Below, piece after piece: positions 8,142 to 17,919 of a stretch of 53,926 nucleotides of DNA. Where the stretch lies: contig JAEZRM010000058.1 in the NCBI GenBank assembly GCA_023412805.1, positions 1 through 53,926 of the forward strand, read 5' to 3'. The translations under genes and the position numbers were made by a program. Numbering within the stretch: the stretch's first letter is position 1; each line of letters opens with the position of its first letter. The notes beneath the pieces are model-generated. The model was given only the letters and a program-made list of their open reading frames with translations, did no database searches and was not told where the DNA came from. The stretch is from Pseudomonadota bacterium (GTDB lineage Bacteria > Pseudomonadota > Alphaproteobacteria > Rhizobiales > Hyphomicrobiaceae).

Positions 8142-9617
8142 ATGGCAGTGACTCAAATTTGCAAACGGGCGCCAACCTTTGGGGTCGGCAAATCATTGCG
8201 GAGGCTAAGGGCGGCAAGTCTGCTCGTGGCCAGCTGCGCCCTCTTTGCAGTGCCCGTCCAAGCCGAAACGCTGCATCAGGCCTTAGCCGCTGCTTACAAA
8301 TACAATCCCCAGATCGATGCCGAGCGGGCGCGCCTTCGCGCGACCGATGAGAGCGTATCGATCGCCAACTCCGGCTTTCGCCCGAACATAGGTGCTTCTG
8401 CCGACATCACACGCGATTGGCAGCGCACGCGCCCGCCGAGTGTCGGGGATGGGGGTAATACCTCCAAGGGCTACTCGGTCAATGTGACCCAGCCTATTTT
8501 TCAAGGCTTCCGCGTGATCAACGCAGTGAACGAAGCCGAGGCCACCGTACGTGCTGGCCGGGAAATCCTGCGCACGACGGAGCAGGGCATTCTCCTCCAG
8601 GCCGTCACGGCCTTCATGGATGTCATCCGCGACCAGGCGATCGTCCGCCTCCGTGAGAATAACGTGAACGTTCTCTCGCGCGAGTTGCAGGCAACGCGCG
8701 ACCGTTTTGCCGTCGGCGAGGTGACACGGACCGACGTCGCGCAGGCCGAAGCCCGGCGAGCGGCCTCGATTTCGGCCCTCGATACCGCGCGGTCGAACCT
8801 CAAGATCAGCCGGGCGACCTTCGAGCGCGTCATCGGCCATCCGCCTGCCCGTCTCATTGAGCCTTCCCCCTTCGGCCGCATCCCGAAGTCGCAGAACGAA
8901 GCGATCTCGATCGCGACGCGTGAAAGCCCGGAAGTCGTTGCGGCGCTCTATCGCGAGCAGGCGGCACGCTACGTCGTCGACCGCATCTGGGGTGAATTGC
9001 TGCCGACGGTGAGCGTGGATGCTGGCTACTCCCAGCGCTTCGATCCCAGTCAGTCGATCGACGAGCGTGAAGGAGCCTCGGTCTCGGGTCGCATAAACAT
9101 TCCGATCTACGAGGGCGGCTCGGTTCATGCTCGTGTCCGTCAGGCTAAGCACGCCCATCTTGCGCAGCTGCAAGAAATAGAGCGTGCTCGGACGGAGGCG
9201 CGCGAAGCTGTCGCTTCGTCATGGGCATTGCTCACAGCCTCTCGCGCGCAGCTCGAATCCGATCAGGCTGCTGTCTCTGCGGCACGCACCGCCCTGACGG
9301 GTGTTCGCGAAGAGCAGAAGGTCGGTCAGCGCACGATTCTCGACGTGCTGAACGCCGAGCAGGAATATCTGGCGAGCCAGGTTCAGCTCGAAACCACGCG
9401 CCGTAATCTCGTGGTCAATTCGTATCTCGTTCTCCAGTCCGTCGGACGGCTGAGCTCCGAGTACCTGAGCCTGACGAAACTGGTCTACGATCCGGAGGTG
9501 CACTACAGCGAGGTTCGCCGCAAGTGGTGGGGCATCAGCATCACCCACAGCGACGGCCGCCGCGAAGATCATGACCTCTGGGACAAGCACGGCTCGAAGC
9601 ATAAGCCGCTGAAGTGA
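8142..9617 (+). CDS. TolC family outer membrane channel protein
   Basis: A 491-residue outer membrane factor for type I secretion or RND/MFS efflux. A signal peptide ends near AVPVQA, followed by ETLHQALAAAYKYNPQIDAERARL, the classical mature start of TolC proteins. Two OEP repeats follow, with long heptad-like helices (…ARRAASISALDTARSNLKISRATFERVIG…; …AQLESDQAAVSAARTALTGVREEQKVGQRTILDVLNAEQEYL…). The start at 8142 is preferred over a GTG at 8130 on codon type. The C-terminal about 50 residues are His/Lys/Asp-rich. No adaptor or inner-membrane pump is adjacent, suggesting a shared, general channel. Confidence 0.93.
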   Translation: MAVTQICKRAPTFGVGKSLRRLRAASLLVASCALFAVPVQAETLHQALAAAYKYNPQIDAERARLRATDESVSIANSGFRPNIGASADITRDWQRTRPPSVGDGGNTSKGYSVNVTQPIFQGFRVINAVNEAEATVRAGREILRTTEQGILLQAVTAFMDVIRDQAIVRLRENNVNVLSRELQATRDRFAVGEVTRTDVAQAEARRAASISALDTARSNLKISRATFERVIGHPPARLIEPSPFGRIPKSQNEAISIATRESPEVVAALYREQAARYVVDRIWGELLPTVSVDAGYSQRFDPSQSIDEREGASVSGRINIPIYEGGSVHARVRQAKHAHLAQLQEIERARTEAREAVASSWALLTASRAQLESDQAAVSAARTALTGVREEQKVGQRTILDVLNAEQEYLASQVQLETTRRNLVVNSYLVLQSVGRLSSEYLSLTKLVYDPEVHYSEVRRKWWGISITHSDGRREDHDLWDKHGSKHKPLK

Positions 9618-9620
9618 GAG

Positions 9621-9640
9621 CAAGCGGCCCTGGCCGCTTG
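9621..9640. terminator. Hairpin between convergent tolC and tyrA
   Basis: A perfect 9-bp inverted repeat (CAAGCGGCC/GGCCGCTTG, 2-base centre) starts 4 bases after the tolC stop and is followed by TTGTCCTGTT, a weak T-rich tail. It lies 24 bases past the tyrA stop on the opposite strand and could act for both genes. Confidence 0.6.
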
Positions 9641-9663
9641 TTGTCCTGTTCCCTGAGCCAATC

Positions 9664-10605
9664 TTAGTTGCTATCGCTGCTTTCGCCACCGCTGGCTTTG
9701 TGCCGGCCGAAGTCGGGCGCGGCCGTATCCTGGCCCGCCTGAATGATGTCACGGCGGATATGACGGGCCTCCGTGATCATCCGGAAAATCGTTTCGCCAT
9801 CACCAAAGCGCATGGCGCGCTGCAGGTGCAGCAGATCCTCGGTGAAGCGGCCGAGCATCTCGATCATCGCTGTCCTGTTGGTCAGAAACACGTCCCGCCA
9901 CATGGTCGGGTCCGAGGCTGCAATGCGCGTGAAGTCGCGGAAGCCGCCAGCCGAAAACTTGATGACTTCGCTCTCCGTCACCCGCTCCAGGTGCGCGGCC
10001 GTGTTGACGATGTTGAAGGCGATGAGATGCGGCACATGGCTCGTAATCGCGAGCACCATGTCATGATGATCCGCCGCCATGATCTCGACATTGCTGCCGA
10101 GCGCCTCCCAGAAGCCCTTTAGACGGTCGACAGCCTGGGTATCGGCACCGGGCGGAGGCGTCAGAACACACCAGCGCCCGTCGAACAACGTGGCAAAGCC
10201 GGACTCGGGACCTGAATGCTCCGTTCCCGCAATGGGATGCCCGGGAATGAAATGGACGCCAGCAGGAACATGCGGCGCGACATCGGCGAGGACCGAACCC
10301 TTGACCGAGCCGACATCCGTCAGAATTGCGCCGGGCTTCAGGCTGCCCGCAATCTCGGCCGCCACCGGGCCGCAAGCCCGGACCGGCACGCAGAGGATGA
10401 CGAGATCGGCATCCCGTACAGCGTCCGCTGAACTCTCGAACACCTCATCCACGAGACCGAGCCGCAGCGCCGTGGCGCGCGTCGCCTCACTCTTTGCCGC
10501 TCCGACGATGCGACGCGCGAGGCCGCCGCGCCGAATGGCATGGCTGATCGATGACCCAATCAGCCCAATCCCGATCAGAGCGACCGTATCGAAGTGCTGG
10601 CTCAT
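9664..10605 (-). CDS. tyrA: Prephenate/arogenate dehydrogenase
   Basis: A 313-residue NAD(P)-dependent dehydrogenase of tyrosine biosynthesis, converting prephenate (or arogenate) by oxidative decarboxylation. The Rossmann motif GIGLIGSS is at the N-terminus, then DLVILCVPV, TDVGSVKGSV and IPGHPIAGTEHSG. The catalytic-region histidines are in ITSHVPHLIAF. There is no chorismate mutase domain. Its ATG overlaps the hisC stop (ATGA at 10602-10605), so the two are translationally coupled. HisC-type aminotransferases can also act on aromatic keto acids, which makes the pairing functional as well as positional. Confidence 0.95.
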   Translation of the reverse strand: MSQHFDTVALIGIGLIGSSISHAIRRGGLARRIVGAAKSEATRATALRLGLVDEVFESSADAVRDADLVILCVPVRACGPVAAEIAGSLKPGAILTDVGSVKGSVLADVAPHVPAGVHFIPGHPIAGTEHSGPESGFATLFDGRWCVLTPPPGADTQAVDRLKGFWEALGSNVEIMAADHHDMVLAITSHVPHLIAFNIVNTAAHLERVTESEVIKFSAGGFRDFTRIAASDPTMWRDVFLTNRTAMIEMLGRFTEDLLHLQRAMRFGDGETIFRMITEARHIRRDIIQAGQDTAAPDFGRHKASGGESSDSN

Positions 10606-11708
10606 CGCGTGGCGCCCTTCAGGAACTCTGCGAGCGCGGCCACGACCGCCTTGTTGTCCACTTCCGTACCGATGGTCATGCGCAAAGCATGGGGCAGTGC
10701 ATATCCTGCAACGCGGCGCATGATGATGCCGCGCGTCTTCAGGAACTCGTCGGCAGCGGGTGCGCTGCGTGGTCCCTCGGCATCGAAGTGGATGAGGATG
10801 AAGTTGCCGACGCTCGGCGTCACTTTGAGCCCGAGCTTGCCGATCTCCTCCGTAACCCATGGCAGCCACTTGTCGTTGTGCGCCACCGACCGCTCGATAT
10901 GCGCAGTATCCTCGATCGCCGCAATGCCCGCTGCGATGGCCGCCGACGTTACATTGAAAGGACCGCGAATGCGGTTGAGCACATCGGCAATACCAGCCGG
11001 GCAATACGCCCACCCGAGCCGCAGACCCGCAAGCCCGTAGATCTTCGAGAACGTGCGCGTCATCACAGTATTCGATGTGGTGGCGACGAGCTCGATGCCG
11101 GCCTCGTAGTCATTGCGGCGCACGTATTCCGCATAAGCGGAGTCGAGCACGAGCAGGGTATCGGGCCGCAGGGCTGCGTGCAGGCGGCGCACTTCATCGA
11201 ATGGAATGTACGTGCCGGTCGGGTTGTTGGGATTGGCGAGGAAGACGATTTTCGTGCGCGGTGTGAGGCGCGCGATCAGGGCATCGACGTCGGTGCGATA
11301 ATCCTTCTCCGGCGCGATGACCGGCGTCGCGCCATTACCGAGCGTCACGATCTTGTACACGAGAAAGCCGTGCACCGTGAAAAGCACTTCGTCGCCGGGA
11401 CCGGCATAGGCGTGCGCCAACAAGTTCAACAGCTCGTCAGAGCCGGTACCACACACGATGCGCGCGGGGTCGAGGCCATAGACGCCGCCGATGGCCTTGC
11501 GCAGCGCCGTCGCCGCGCCGTCCGGATAGAGCGCCAGCTCGTCAGCCAATGCCTTGTAGGCAGCGACGGCCTTCGGGCTCGCGCCGAGCGGCGTCTCGTT
11601 GGATGAAAGTTTTATTGGCTTGAGGCCACCCGGCACGGTGCTCTCGCCAGGGACATAGGCCTGAATATCGAGAATGCCCGGCTTCGGCACAGGCGCATTG
11701 GCAGTCAT
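10602..11708 (-). CDS. hisC: Histidinol-phosphate (aromatic) aminotransferase
   Basis: A 368-residue class I/II PLP aminotransferase. The signature elements are KLSSNETPLGASP near the N-terminus, NPNNPTGTY, DSAYAEYV with the PLP-binding Asp/Tyr, and the Schiff-base lysine in TFSKIYGLAGLRLGW. It catalyses the histidinol-phosphate step and possibly aromatic amino acid transamination given the overlapping tyrA. The start at 11708 is chosen for its GGAG about 10 bases upstream; the open frame to 11762 is Arg-rich and unlikely. A paralogous fold member lies at 41548 in the cobalamin cluster. Confidence 0.94.
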   Translation of the reverse strand: MTANAPVPKPGILDIQAYVPGESTVPGGLKPIKLSSNETPLGASPKAVAAYKALADELALYPDGAATALRKAIGGVYGLDPARIVCGTGSDELLNLLAHAYAGPGDEVLFTVHGFLVYKIVTLGNGATPVIAPEKDYRTDVDALIARLTPRTKIVFLANPNNPTGTYIPFDEVRRLHAALRPDTLLVLDSAYAEYVRRNDYEAGIELVATTSNTVMTRTFSKIYGLAGLRLGWAYCPAGIADVLNRIRGPFNVTSAAIAAGIAAIEDTAHIERSVAHNDKWLPWVTEEIGKLGLKVTPSVGNFILIHFDAEGPRSAPAADEFLKTRGIIMRRVAGYALPHALRMTIGTEVDNKAVVAALAEFLKGATR

Positions 11709-11805
11709 ATCGGCGCACTCCAGCATGGGCCGGCGGGTGGCCCGCCGCCGGGGCCGATACATAGTCGAGTGCCTGAAGGATGAAAACCGTAAACCCGCGT
11801 GGCCC

Positions 11806-12318
11806 TTAATCCCGACGCGCCGTCTCCGCGTCCGCAGCGTAGGCCGCCCCCGTCACTGGATCGAGCCGCGGATGGGCGACCGTGGCGATGCGCTCGGCGG
11901 CACCGCTGAAGTCGCCGGCCGTATCGCGCCTCAGATCCGCCGTCTGCCCCTCGGGGTAGGCCCCAACGACCGAGAGATCACCGCTCATGTCCAGTCGGCA
12001 ATGGCCGACGCCTGCTGGGATGAAGACAGCATCACCCGCCGATACCTCGAGCCTGGGACCATTCGGACCACCGAATTGCACGAGCGCCCATCCGCGCGCG
12101 ATGCCCAGAACCTCATGCGCTGTCGCATGGTAGTGCTGGAAGGGATAAATGCCGTTGATCCACGCATCGCCCCAGCCGTTGGCCGCGAAGTGGCGGATGA
12201 TGCCCTGCTCGGGATGGCCTGCCGTGAGATCGAGCCCGCCGCGGTAGCAGATGAAGGGCAATGCCGGATTGTTCGGGATGAGCCCATCGGGTGCAAAGCT
12301 GAGCTTCTCGATCCGCAT
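11806..12318 (-). CDS. Cupin domain-containing protein
   Basis: A 170-residue protein with a single cupin barrel. Conserved features are HYHATAHEVLGIARGWALVQFGG (cupin motif 1, with the metal-binding His pair and Glu) and GDAVFIPAGVGHCR (motif 2 with its His). The start at 12318 has GGAGG 8 bases upstream, better than the earlier in-frame ATG at 12342. It is divergent from the DHA2 transporter across 178 bases. The substrate is unknown; the sequence resembles small cupins often annotated only by fold. Confidence 0.85.
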   Translation of the reverse strand: MRIEKLSFAPDGLIPNNPALPFICYRGGLDLTAGHPEQGIIRHFAANGWGDAWINGIYPFQHYHATAHEVLGIARGWALVQFGGPNGPRLEVSAGDAVFIPAGVGHCRLDMSGDLSVVGAYPEGQTADLRRDTAGDFSGAAERIATVAHPRLDPVTGAAYAADAETARRD

Positions 12319-12496
12319 GGCGATGCCTCCGGAACCCTGCATGTCCTAGCCATTCTGACAGACCTGCAACGCTTTCGCGACCAGCCAGGTTGCCGAACGT
12401 GGCAGTGCTCGAGGGTGACAGCAGACCCATTAGCTGGTTTTATGCCCCGCGCGCCCCGCCAACCGCGAACGGGCCCTCATCCACCCACCGGCAGAC

Positions 12497-14023
12497 ATGA
12501 CCACGCAGACCGCAACGTCCGGCCTCGGGAGCGTTACAGGCCGCCAGTGGCTCATCCTGCTGATGGTGCAGCTCTGCACGCTGCTGTTCGGCATGACGAT
12601 CACGATGGCCAACGTGGTCCTGCCGCAGATCAAAGGCTCGATGTCCGCGACCCAGGATCAGATCGCCTGGGTGATCACGTTCAACCTCATCGCGACCGCC
12701 ATCGGGACGCCGCTCGTCGGCTGGCTGGCGAGCCGGTTCGGCTGGCGCGCGGTGATGTTCGGCTCGACACTGGGCTTTACGGTTTCGTCGCTGCTCTGCG
12801 CGTTCGCCACGAGCCTCGAGACGCTCATCCTGTTCCGCGTCGGCCAGGGTCTCTTCGGCGCACCGATCATGCCCATGGGACAGGCCATCATCCTCGCGAC
12901 CTTTCCCCGGCACATGCACGCCATGGTGATGATGATCTGGGGCATCGGCGGCGTGCTTGGTCCCGTGACCGGACCTCTGGTCGGCAGCTACATCAGCGAA
13001 ATGTACGGCTGGCGCATGTCGTTTCTCATGATCGTGCCGCCGGGCATCGTCGCGTGCGTCTGCACCTGGTTCGCGCTCTCCATGCACACCGCCAAGGAGA
13101 ACCGACATTTCGACTGGACAGGCTTCATTGCGCTGTCGGTCGCCGTCGCCGCCGCCCAGCTCATCATGGATCGCGGCAATCGCCTCGACTGGTTCGAGTC
13201 GACCGAGATCTGGATCGAACTTCTGCTAGCGGTCGGGGCGCTGTGGGTGTTTCTCGTGCACACATTCAGCGCCAAGAAGCCCTTTCTCGATCCGACCCTG
13301 CTGCTCGACCGAAACTTTGCGCTGGGCTTGATCATCGCTTTCGTCATGGGCGCGCTGAGCTTCACCGCGATCGCGCTGTTTCCAGGTCTTCTGCACGATC
13401 TGCGCGGTTATCCCGACAGCTCCATCGGCCTGCTACTGGCCGCACGTGGCCTCGGCAATTGGGCCTCCTTCCTCATCATCGTGCCGATGACGCGGCTCTA
13501 TCCGCGCACCACGCTCGCAATCGGCATGGCCTGCCAGGCCGCTGCAGGCTGGGGCATGGCCAATCTGGATATCAATCTCACCGACTTCGACGTCGTGTGG
13601 ACGAACGCGCTCCAGGGTTTTGGTTTCGGCCTCGCGTTCACGCCCATGTCCGTGCTTGCCTTCGCGACGCTCGACAAGGGGCGCATCACGGACGGCATGT
13701 CGGTCTTCCATCTCGTGCGCAATTTCGGATCGAGCCTCTTCATCTCGCTGGCGATCATCGTGCTCGTGCGCTCGTCGGCAGCAAGCTACTCCGCCTTTAC
13801 GGAGCACATTTCGCCCTTCAACAAGGTGCTCGCCTATCCAGGCGCCGTCGGCTTGTGGAATCTCGAAAGCCAGGGCGGCCTGCTGGCGCTCGCTGGCGAG
13901 TTGCAGCGGCAGGCGGCGATGATCGGCTATATCAATGCCTTCTATCTGTTCGCGATCACGGCCGCGCTTTCCGTGCCGGTCGCCTTCCTGATGCGCGACG
14001 TGCCGCGTGATGGGAGGGATTGA
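12497..14023 (+). CDS. MFS transporter, DHA2 (EmrB/QacA) drug-exporter family
   Basis: A 508-residue inner-membrane protein with about 14 predicted transmembrane segments, the DHA2 layout. Motif A between helices 2 and 3 reads GWLASRFGWR. The helix 4-5 antiporter motif region is GLFGAPIMPMGQ…GIGGVLGPVTGPLVGSYI, close to the drug-proton antiporter motif C. It probably exports hydrophobic compounds. No HlyD/EmrA-type adaptor is adjacent; the tolC-like gene lies 3 kb away and is not obviously linked. The start at 12497 fits the family N-terminus. Confidence 0.92.
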   Translation: MTTQTATSGLGSVTGRQWLILLMVQLCTLLFGMTITMANVVLPQIKGSMSATQDQIAWVITFNLIATAIGTPLVGWLASRFGWRAVMFGSTLGFTVSSLLCAFATSLETLILFRVGQGLFGAPIMPMGQAIILATFPRHMHAMVMMIWGIGGVLGPVTGPLVGSYISEMYGWRMSFLMIVPPGIVACVCTWFALSMHTAKENRHFDWTGFIALSVAVAAAQLIMDRGNRLDWFESTEIWIELLLAVGALWVFLVHTFSAKKPFLDPTLLLDRNFALGLIIAFVMGALSFTAIALFPGLLHDLRGYPDSSIGLLLAARGLGNWASFLIIVPMTRLYPRTTLAIGMACQAAAGWGMANLDINLTDFDVVWTNALQGFGFGLAFTPMSVLAFATLDKGRITDGMSVFHLVRNFGSSLFISLAIIVLVRSSAASYSAFTEHISPFNKVLAYPGAVGLWNLESQGGLLALAGELQRQAAMIGYINAFYLFAITAALSVPVAFLMRDVPRDGRD

Positions 14024-14091
14024 TTGCCGGGTTGCGAGGATCGAACTTTGCCGCCGACCTGACGTTTCCTCGACGAAAGGAGCGTCCAGAG

Positions 14092-14364
14092 ATGACATTT
14101 GGAAAACGAAACCCTAATGGCGGTTCCGGACAGGAGCGGCGGCAGGCCACCCGCGTCGCCACGAGCCAGAAAGCCGAGATCATCGCGCCCGGCCAGCAGC
14201 CGCGTCGCTGCGAGATCGTGAACATCTCGACGGTCGGTGCGGAGCTCTCGCTCAATTCGGTCTTCGGTATAGGAAGCACATTCGACCTCCGGACGGACAG
14301 CCAGACGTATCGCGCACGCGTTGTCCGGCGCGCGCCCGGAACGCTGTACGTCACGTTCCGCTAG
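14092..14364 (+). CDS. PilZ domain protein (c-di-GMP binding)
   Basis: A 90-residue stand-alone PilZ domain. The RxxxR motif is RRQATR at about residues 17-22 and the second motif is NISTVGAEL (N-x-S-x-x-G), the two segments that bind cyclic di-GMP in this family. The start at 14092 has AAAGGAG at 14077-14083; an earlier in-frame ATG overlapping the MFS stop is less likely. It follows the DHA2 gene by 68 bases, with no obvious functional tie. Single-domain PilZ proteins are common in Rhizobiales and act by binding partner proteins; the partner is unknown. Confidence 0.88.
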   Translation: MTFGKRNPNGGSGQERRQATRVATSQKAEIIAPGQQPRRCEIVNISTVGAELSLNSVFGIGSTFDLRTDSQTYRARVVRRAPGTLYVTFR

Positions 14365-14465
14365 CGCTCGCTGAGCCACATCGCCGCCGCTCTGCCCTAT
14401 CGTGACCTTGGCCCCCATATAGTGGTATACGCACGCACGATTCCGGTATCTGGAGGCCGAATTCA

Positions 14466-16097
<1,632 letters not shown>

Positions 16098-16112
16098 GCG
16101 TCGCAGGAGTTC

Positions 16113-17330
16113 TTACTTCCGCCGCGCACCTCCCCACGGCACCACGAGAAGTCCGCCGAGGATCATCGACGCACCACCAATGCCAAAGATGAGCACGTGG
16201 CTCTGCGTCATCTCGTAGAGCTGCGGCAGCACGGCGCCGGCGACCACGGCACCGGCAGAGCTGGCGAGGATCATGGCCCGCATGAGCCGTGGCATGTGCT
16301 CGGCATCCGCGAGATCACGCACGCGCGCCGCCATCAGCGCCGAGAGCCCGGGCTGAGCGCCGAACAGGACGGATGAGAGCAGCAGCACGCCGCCCGCACT
16401 GCTGAAAAGCGGCGCACCGATGCCGAGACCGAGCGTGATGAAGGAGAGTGGCAGCGCGACGGCCGTCCCGAGCAGCAGTCCCAGCGCCGCCATCGACCAG
16501 GGCCCGCCAATGGACGCGAGGCCCACCACGCTCCACTGGAATCCGCCCTCGGCAATGCCGAGGTTCAGTCCGCGCGCGATATAGTCGACCCAGTAGAGGG
16601 TGTGCGGGACAATAGCGATCGAGAAAAAGAAATGCCCCGCGAGCAACAGGCGCAGCGGCCATGACCACGGGCTCAAGCGTGTCTCACCTCCACGTGCGTG
16701 TGTGGGCTTCGCGGGTTCCGGCGCTGCTCGCCAACCCCATATGGCGAGGCACATGGCAGCAAATCCGCACAACGCGAGCCCAATCCACGCCGTCTGCAGG
16801 CCATGCGCCAGCAACTGCGGGACCAGGATACCCGTCAGGAAAATCGCGAGCCCGACGCCGGCAAACACGAAACCACCCGCCACGGGACGGCGCGCAGCCG
16901 GTGCCGTCGCTGCGATGAGCGCGAGACACATGACCATGATGATGCCAGCTGTGATCCCGACCAGACCGCGCCAGAAACCAAGCCAGACAAAGCCGAGCGG
17001 CACTGCCGACGCGACCAGAGCGAGCACCGAGAGCAGTGCGGCCACGACAAGCACGCGATAGGCGCCCCATCGCGCACTCAGCGACACCGACACGAGCGCT
17101 CCAAGGGCGAAACCCGCGAAATTCAGGGCACCGACGCGGCCCGCCTCCAGCGCGGTGAGCTCTCCCGAGGAAATCAACGCCGGCACCATGGCCGTGTACG
17201 AAAAACGCCCGAGCCCGATGCCGACGAACATTCCGCCACCGCCGCCGAGCGCGACCCGCTGCCAGGACGGCCAGCCATCCGCTTCCGGATTCCCCGTCCG
17301 CGACACATCAGCCGCCGGGGCATCGCTCAT
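16113..17330 (-). CDS. MFS transporter, YbfB/YjiJ family
   Basis: A 405-residue membrane protein with about 12 hydrophobic helices, matching the YbfB/YjiJ MFS group. The first helix region carries GIGLGRFSYTAMVPALI, a strong family feature, and later FVFAGVGLAIFLTGILVPQLL. Its ATG overlaps the stop of the upstream secreted-protein gene (ATGA at 17327-17330), so they are translationally coupled. The transported substrate is unknown. The open frame extends to 17372 but the overlap fixes the likely start at 17330. Confidence 0.9.
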   Translation of the reverse strand: MSDAPAADVSRTGNPEADGWPSWQRVALGGGGGMFVGIGLGRFSYTAMVPALISSGELTALEAGRVGALNFAGFALGALVSVSLSARWGAYRVLVVAALLSVLALVASAVPLGFVWLGFWRGLVGITAGIIMVMCLALIAATAPAARRPVAGGFVFAGVGLAIFLTGILVPQLLAHGLQTAWIGLALCGFAAMCLAIWGWRAAPEPAKPTHARGGETRLSPWSWPLRLLLAGHFFFSIAIVPHTLYWVDYIARGLNLGIAEGGFQWSVVGLASIGGPWSMAALGLLLGTAVALPLSFITLGLGIGAPLFSSAGGVLLLSSVLFGAQPGLSALMAARVRDLADAEHMPRLMRAMILASSAGAVVAGAVLPQLYEMTQSHVLIFGIGGASMILGGLLVVPWGGARRK

Positions 17331-17803
17331 CGCGCGAGTTCCTGATCGACCTTCGCGATGAGATAGGCCCACTTCTGCTTCTGAGCCTCGACGAGAGCCA
17401 CCATGCGGTCGCGCAATTGCGCGAGGGCCGCGCAGTTAGGCGTCGGCGCTGCCGACCCTTCGGCACCCATGCGCTCGATATCGGATAGCAGCGCGGCGGA
17501 CTGCTTGTCATAAGCGTCCGTCTTCTCGTCCTGCACGATCGGCGCGCCTTGCTTCAGCAGTTGATCGTGCGACCAGCCGCGCTTGTCCTTGAGCGCGCGC
17601 AGCTTGGTCTGGAAGAGCGGCCGGTTCTGGGCGCTAAGGTCACGCAGAGCAGCGGCGGACTGCCCGACGACGGACTCGAACGCCTCGCGTGTGCAGCCCG
17701 CATCCTGGCTGGCGGAAGGGGTCGCAAGCGACAGCGCAATGGTGACAGAGAGGGCCGCCGCGGATACCCGCGCCGCATATTTCCCCCTCAGGGCTCGAGC
17801 CAT
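17327..17803 (-). CDS. Small secreted protein of unknown function
   Basis: A 158-residue protein with an N-terminal signal peptide (ARVSAAALSVTIALSLATPSASQ) and a largely helical mature part of about 125 residues. There are two cysteines (DAGCTRE and TPNCAAL) that could form one disulfide. No domain is recognised. It overlaps the YbfB-type transporter by ATGA and lies 116 bases downstream of lnt. The start at 17803 is chosen because it places the signal peptide at the N-terminus; the frame remains open to 17923. Confidence 0.72.
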   Translation of the reverse strand: MARALRGKYAARVSAAALSVTIALSLATPSASQDAGCTREAFESVVGQSAAALRDLSAQNRPLFQTKLRALKDKRGWSHDQLLKQGAPIVQDEKTDAYDKQSAALLSDIERMGAEGSAAPTPNCAALAQLRDRMVALVEAQKQKWAYLIAKVDQELAR

Positions 17804-17919
17804 GTCGAATTCCGCCGTCAAATGAGAGTTTCCCACCACCATCGGGAGTTCACACGCCCCGGTTGTTCTCGATCGGTAAGCCCGATCCTGCACCGCCGAA
17901 TGTAGCGTCGTTCCCTCAA

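Noticed and set aside
11674..14010. 778-codon open frame on the plus strand over the cupin and exporter genes
   Set aside because: It is a shifted-frame shadow: Arg/His/Pro-rich, overlaps two well-supported genes and has no domain.
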